A stretch of 64,000 nt of DNA, taken from NCBI GenBank assembly GCA_902806575.1, contig CADCXD010000011.1:2108001-2172000 (forward strand), written 5' to 3'. Source of the DNA: Jackrogersella multiformis. Taxonomy: Eukaryota > Ascomycota > Sordariomycetes > Xylariales > Hypoxylaceae. Each line of letters starts with the position of its first letter. Position 1 is the stretch's first letter. A program made the translations under genes and the position numbers. A model generated the notes under the pieces. It saw only the letters and a list, made by a program, of their open reading frames with translations, searched no databases and was not told the origin of the DNA. Below are positions 59,100 to 64,000 of this stretch, one piece after another.

Positions 59100-60300
59100 C
59101 GGCAGTTACACGCATAACATCTCTTGCAAAGCTCAAGTCTCTGCTGTAGAAAATGTGGTCCTCTGGGATATGGTAATGGTCCATAAGCAACTAACTAACA
59201 GCGCACATGCAGACTCGATCGCCGGGTTGAATCGAGCTACAGTGAGAGCCGGCTCTCGTCACGACACCCGCACAGTCTATGCCAAAGCCATCTTCTTATA
59301 AGCGTCCCAATACGCCGAACATGTCACGAAAGTTAACTCCCCAGGCTCTAGCCTCGATCTCGACCTCAGAAGGACTAAGATCGGTATAGTAGTCCTTGTC
59401 TTCCACTCCGATATCAAGCTTCAATAGTAGTCCATCGATCCATGAACCATTTTGCGCCTAGGAGCTGAGATAGTAATTTATGTCTCTGTTGGCTCCCATC
59501 TCTTCAAGAAGTCTTCCAGCCAAGATCTTTCCACCTCGAGCTACGTACTCGACTTCAGATGAAAGCTTTCCAAATACAGTACTGAAGACCTTGCAAATGA
59601 TATTGACACAAGCTTCCATACTTGATGCCACATCTTCGAATGAGAGGGAGACCAGGCATTGAGGCCATCTTTCAGTCCTGGATATAATAATGGTATCAAG
59701 TCTGGTCCATTAGAGTCGTCCGAGGAAGATACCCAAAGTAAGCGTTTCAACTGCTGTATGCATCCTTGGATGAGTCTGAAGGTGGCCTCGGAAATCTTGC
59801 TCGACAAGGACGTTTCCATATCGGCAAGTAACAGAACGCAAGTGTTTTCCGATTTTTTTGATTACCTAATTGCGCTTTAGTGATGACTGTTGGTTGCTTG
59901 CCATCAAACAGAACCACAACCTCGTTTTTTATGGATAATGCCACGCGTACCTAGCTGGTAATCATCGTCATTGCTCGCAACAATGAGTGTCCTTGGGCCT
60001 TTTACCCAAAGCTGCGCGTTACCCAGGGCTGTTGAAGCAATAAAGCCTGCATAATGTGCCGCATCGTCCCGATAGTCTCTTATGGTCATATCGTTTCCCG
60101 AGCACCCGTTCTTTCATAACAGTACATCCCATTCGGTCTCTGTGATGGTAGGACACCCCGCGCGGCAGTCCTCTTCGCTACGCCACCAACTGGGTAATAT
60201 GGCGAAGCCAAAGCTCATTACGAAGCAGTCAGGCGTAGTAGTTTTATGGAATACCAGGTAGCCGCCGTAAGAAGCAAGTCTGATAAACTGACCCGATGAA
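59100..60300 (-). pseudogene. Decayed highly reducing polyketide synthase fragment
   Basis: Read on the minus strand from 60300 down, the order matches a fungal highly reducing type I PKS. First the end of the C-methyltransferase region (ASYGGYLVFHK, FAILPSWWRSEEDCRAG, TITETEWDVLL, then TGA, then RDYRDDAAHYAGFIAST). Then the linker (VVVLFDGKQPTVI, LLLADMETSLSSKISEATF, YVARGGKILAGRLLEE) over several frames. Then the start of the enoyl reductase (IEARAWGVNFRDMFGVLGRL, stop, EDGFGIDCAGVVTRAG, IQPGDRVCM). After a gap it resumes with HIFYSRDLSFARDVMRVTAG and stops. KS, AT, DH, KR and ACP are absent. Stops, frameshifts and an internal deletion show it is dead. The upstream end breaks at an AT-rich tract (60330-60440). 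Confidence 0.85.
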
Positions 60301-60841
60301 CAGGCTGGAATTGATGGCTTATGAACGGCTTCATAAATATATTATATTAATTCCTTCTAATAAAGTAAATAAACTAATTTAAAGTAACTTAGTTATGCAA
60401 TATCCGAATTTTAATGAAGTTCATTATCGAGGACGCTTTCAAAGACTAAGAGAGATATGATGAGGGCTATAATATCCTTGTGCTAACAATAATCACCAAT
60501 GAGACTATTACTGATGGGAGATAGGTCAGTCTTGAGCGTGCTAGTCACATGTCTCGTTACTTAAGGAGGGCGAACTAGGCTTATGCATGTCTGCGGGACT
60601 TTCCTTATAAGAAGGATAAGAGAAAACAAAATGGACTTATTAAGAGCCTTGATGATTGGTTAGCATGACCTATACTAATAGAGGAGTGGCGTGGATAAGG
60701 AAGGTTATATATATACCAAGGTATGTCCCATCCATAACATCTGTATAATGTATTTTGACGCTTTTACATTACGTCAACTTCTCCGCGCTAATCCAATATT
60801 TAAGGGATGCCATTTCCGAGTGATTCCTAAGGGAATTAAAT
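60301..60841. other. AT-rich spacer with a possible plus-strand coding remnant
   Basis: 60330-60440 is strongly AT-rich. From about 60425 to 60700 the plus strand reads in one frame as protein-like pieces (EGYNILVLTIITNETITDGR, ASHMSRYLRRAN, AYACLRDFPYKKDKRKQNGL) separated by TAA/TAG stops. Family unknown. Confidence 0.3.
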
Positions 60842-62549
60842 ATGCCTACACTAGAGATATCACACTTCAATATCGTGCTTTCCCTCTTAGGTGGCTGGTT
60901 ATCTTTATTCGGCCTGGTCTCATATTTGATTAAAGAAAGCCTATACATTTCCGAAGCCTGTAAGTGTCTCATGCCAACCATAATGAAAGTCTGCTGAACA
61001 ATAGCTCTCAGTTATATCACTGTTGGCAGGCGCAGCTTTCTCGCCATATGCTGCCAATCTAGTTGACCCTTTGGAGTACGCTGGCTCTCGCATAAACCTG
61101 ACCAGCGCTACCCTCAATTTGACCCGCCTCGTCCTAGGGGTCCAGCTGATCATCGCCGGTATTCAATTACCAGGTCGTTATTTGTTGAAAGAATGGAGAT
61201 CTCTCACATTACTTCTTGGGCCCGTCATGGTGCTCATGTGGGTGACAACAAGCTGGCTTATTTGGTTGATGATTCACAGATTGCCTTTCTTGCATGCTCT
61301 TGCTATCGGCGCGTGCATCACACCGACCGATCCAGTGCTTTCCAGCGTTATCGTGAAAGGGAGATTTGCAGACCTAAACATTAGCAAAGATCTCCAGAAG
61401 ATTGTCATCGCAGAATCCGGCTTGAATGATGGGCTGGGCTACCCTTTTCTATTTTTTGCTCTATATTTGATACAATATATCGGAGAAAGAGAAGGTACCG
61501 AATCCGGAGGCGCCGGGCTTGCAATGGGACTTTTTCTCGGTGAAACGTGCTGTTACGTCGTCCTTGTCAGTATTATCTACGGCGCAGTTATCGGCTGGAT
61601 CGCCAAACGGCTCTTACGCTTCTGCGACGATCGCGGATTTATCGATCATGAATACTCTATGGTCTTTGCAATACCTCTATCGTTGTTTATTCTAGGGACG
61701 TGCGGCCTCGTCGGCAGCGATGATATTTTGGCTTGTTTCATTGCCGGAAACGTCTTCACATGGGATGACTGGTTCCGAATAAAGACACAGGACGAGGTGA
61801 TGACAATCTCTACCTTTTGAATCTCCCGAACGACTGCTGACATTCCTCATAGTACCTCTCCCTTACCTCTGCCCACGGGTTCAATTCTGGCTGTACTAGT
61901 ACTAATCCATGCATAGCTTACTACAACCTACAATCGACACCCTTCTTAATGTAGCCATCTTCATGTGGTACGGGGTTGCCTGTCCATGGAACTTATTCTT
62001 GGAAAACGATACCATCTCATTTTCCCGCTTAATTATATTAGGTGTTCTTATCCTCCTCTTCCGCCGTCTTCCTTACATATTTGCTTTTCGGTCGCTGCTA
62101 CCGCAGATAGAAAGTAGACAGGATGCTGCTTTTATGGGGTTCTTTGGCCCAATCGGCTGTTCAGCAATGTTCTACCTTTATATCACCATGGATTTTGTTA
62201 ATGGCCTCAAAATAAGTGGCGGAGACGAGTTTAGAGAGGACGTCAAGTTCCTTCGCGAGGATGTAAGGGTTGTCGTGTGGTTCCTCATGATTTGTAGTGT
62301 GGTCAGCTGTTCTCATTAACTGTTGTTTAGGTACCATGCTGACAATCAAAGGTGGTCCACGGACTTTGTATTCCCCTTGGGACTTTTTGCCTACACTTGA
62401 GACGGTCTGCTAGCGATCAATTTGGACTGGGCCATTACCGTATATGGGATGGAAAGAAACGATTTTATATTCCTTTCAGAAGGCCTAGTCTGTTATCATC
62501 CGAGGCAGAGCGGCAGCCTATTTTAGGGGAAATATCAGGGAACTTTTGA
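60842..62549 (+). CDS. Na+/H+ antiporter, NHA1/Sod2 type, with one out-of-frame junction
   Basis: Plasma-membrane exchanger of Na+ (and K+) for H+. Exon 1 is 60842..60959 (MPTLEISHFNIVLSLLGGW), intron GTAAGT..CTCAG, exon 2 from 61012. The joined sequence LAGAAFSPYAANLVDPLEYA and later CITPTDPVLSSVIVKG, AESGLNDGLGYPFLFFALY, GSDDILACFIAGNVFTWDDW are family hallmarks; TDP and ND are the transport-site motifs. Exon 3 (about 61918..62301) reads LLQPTIDTLLNVAIFMWYG and AFMGFFGPIGCSAMFYL. Exon 4 is 62352..62549 (VVHGLCIPLG). The exon 2/3 junction fails: the only good donor (61797, after QDE) is phase 0, while the CATAG acceptor at 61916 needs phase 2. A weak donor at 61772 restores the frame but loses about eight residues. 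The last donor (GTCAGC) is also unusual. The normal long cytosolic tail of yeast NHA1 is absent, as in many filamentous-fungal members. Functional status uncertain. Confidence 0.75.
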
Positions 62550-63703
62550 GGGCTCTCATAACGGAGACTTGTCCGACCGTCAACCCCTTTAGCTTGAGTT
62601 ACGGGATGGGTGGCTTACATGTTCCTCAACCAGCACTAACAGCAGGTTTCTGAATTTCGCCAGAAGACCAAATAATACATAGCTAAGAGGTTCTTTCACT
62701 TTATGGCGACCCATACAACGAATTAAAATCACATTTATACCTATTTCTTTTCTAGATAAGTTTCTCCAAGTGAAGGTCCCAGAAATATACCCACCACGAG
62801 CTGGCCAATTAGAATGTGTTTAGACCCTAGCACATGTCTCCTTATGGAAATGTTACGTTAATTTCAGCCAATCAAGTTTAAAGGGGGTTCTCCAATGTCT
62901 TCCGACACTTGAAGATATAGTACTTGAAACCAAAGGCTTGTAAAAGATGTACTTTTCAATTTAGAATATTCTGGTAGAAACTAAGGTTAGCTATAATAGC
63001 CGCATGCAGGTAAGAATAAAAATTGTTAGACCGCTGTAGGCATACATAACAATGGTGGTGTGTTATTGAGAAATGTGGGCTCCGTCTTGCCGCCTATTTT
63101 TAATTGGCTGTTAATTAAATATGATGTCAACGGGATTCGACTAGAGTCCCATGGGTGTATTGTAAGACCATGCTAATTTCATACTGAGCAGGCTAGAGCT
63201 AGGTACCTAGGTAGTGTTATAAAATCGTGGGAAACATCTAGGCCAATCGTTAAGACGGAGTTTTGAAACGTCGACAAAGGAACCTTCCTACATACACACT
63301 GACGTCTTACTCCTTATCTGAGGTAATGAACAGTGTTTTATGTCATATGTCTACCTAGGTACATAGCCGTATTCAACCGCTCCGATTCCTTTGTAGCAAC
63401 ATAAGCTATCTGCCGGGCACTGTCAGTGTATCGGTGACACGAAGCCATATTCTACTATGATAGGAGGATATTACCATCACATACATCTCGCCTACTGCCG
63501 AAGATGATCTAGCCAGTAAAATCCATGCTGCCGAATCAAATCTAGAGCTTTACGGTATGATTTCAACGAGAGCGGGGCTTGAGCTCACCTCTTAAGGTTA
63601 ACCCACCCCCTTGAAAATGAAAGTTGACCTCCCTAAAAGGCATATCGTATGGCTTCCCTGTCAAGCTTCAAAATAAAATGACCTTGTTCTAAAGTCAGTC
63701 AAG
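62550..63703. other. Intergenic
   Basis: Convergent spacer between the antiporter and a minus-strand gene. CCTAGGTA units at 63202-63213 and 63353-63362. No coding sequence recognised. Confidence 0.5.
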
Positions 63704-64000
63704 TTATCCATATTCCTCGTCACTTAGATGTAGCATATCGCGGAAGTCAAACTCGGTTGACAATTCCTCTGCCCGAGTCAACATTTGGTCGGCCTGGTTT
63801 TCCGTGTCAATAATGCCACTATCCGGACCATCGAAGTTGAAGTTTAACCACGCAGAGGTTCTGGTATCTAGATGAGGTCCTCTCTTCTTTTGACGAGTGT
63901 CTTCGCGATGGTCGCGATTGAGTGCCGTGGACGGAGAAGGGACTTGGGAAGTTGACCCGCTAGCGGTCCTGTCGCAGTTGCGAACGACAGATACTTCTAT
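63704..64000 (-). CDS. C-terminal end of an unidentified gene (partial)
   Basis: The minus-strand frame is open from the right edge to a TAA at 63704-63706, giving 98 codons. The first part is Ser/Thr/Arg-rich and disordered (SQVPSPSTALNRDHREDTRQ); the second is acidic (NFNFDGPDSGIIDTENQADQ, ELSTEFDFRDMLHLSDEE). Acidic tails with scattered hydrophobics are common in fungal transcription factors, but no diagnostic domain lies within the window, so the product is not named. Confidence 0.6.
   Translation of the reverse strand: MEVSVVRNCDRTASGSTSQVPSPSTALNRDHREDTRQKKRGPHLDTRTSAWLNFNFDGPDSGIIDTENQADQMLTRAEELSTEFDFRDMLHLSDEEYG

Noticed and set aside
1..64000. CRISPR arrays, bacterial operons, rRNA genes, intact transposases or reverse transcriptases
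   Set aside because: None seen. The short repeats are irregularly spaced palindromes, not direct repeats with unique spacers, and the genes are fungal with introns.

Overview
The window is nuclear DNA of a filamentous ascomycete (Pezizomycotina). The evidence is short GT..AG introns of about 45-150 bp with CTAAC/CTGAC-type branch sites, a Zn2Cys6 transcription factor with a fungal-specific middle domain, fungal-type KAP120, PEX2, TIM10, APRT and a Meu6-like PH protein, relics of a highly reducing polyketide synthase, and long gene-poor spacers. The style of the proteins fits Sordariomycetes, and Xylariales is a reasonable guess, but that placement is inference.

Layout. 1-1135 (-): N-terminal part of the importin KAP120, running off the left edge. 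2604-4616 (-): Zn2Cys6 transcription factor. 6875-8299 (+): PEX2, with an upstream ORF whose stop overlaps its start codon. 11401-13572 (+): multi-pass membrane protein with a low-complexity N-terminus. 19645-20881 (+): adenine phosphoribosyltransferase with a 499-bp intron through the PRPP-binding loop. 23047-23805 (+): Cys-rich protein with a Ser/Thr tail. 26485-28168 (-): Meu6-like PH-domain protein. 28.2-39.7 kb: a gene desert of about 11.5 kb holding scraps of decayed coding sequence. 39743-42322 (+): large unrecognised protein with F-box-like and zinc-ribbon-like parts.

44-52.3 kb is the gene-dense part: mitochondrial lysyl-tRNA synthetase (-) and TIM10 (+) diverge from a 519-bp spacer with a perfect 13-bp inverted repeat; then a mitochondrial-type adenylate kinase (+), an NTF2-like protein (-) and a secreted nucleoside hydrolase (-). 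Three of the five serve mitochondria, though nothing here shows co-regulation.

53.3-60.3 kb is a gene graveyard: an inverted-repeat element, a tRNA-like unit with perfect A and B boxes, a proline-rich remnant, an F-box/LRR relic, a LysM relic, a chitinase/killer-toxin-like C-terminal relic, and a minus-strand highly reducing PKS relic (methyltransferase end, linker, enoyl reductase). An NHA1-type Na+/H+ antiporter follows (60842-62549) with one exon junction out of frame, and a C-terminal fragment of another minus-strand gene runs off the right edge.

The spacers are studded with a self-complementary 8-bp unit (CCTAGGTA)n and its shorter relatives, absent from the exons I read. I did not find a clearly new multi-gene system. 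The most unusual signals are this repeat, the tRNA-like unit and the PEX2 upstream ORF.
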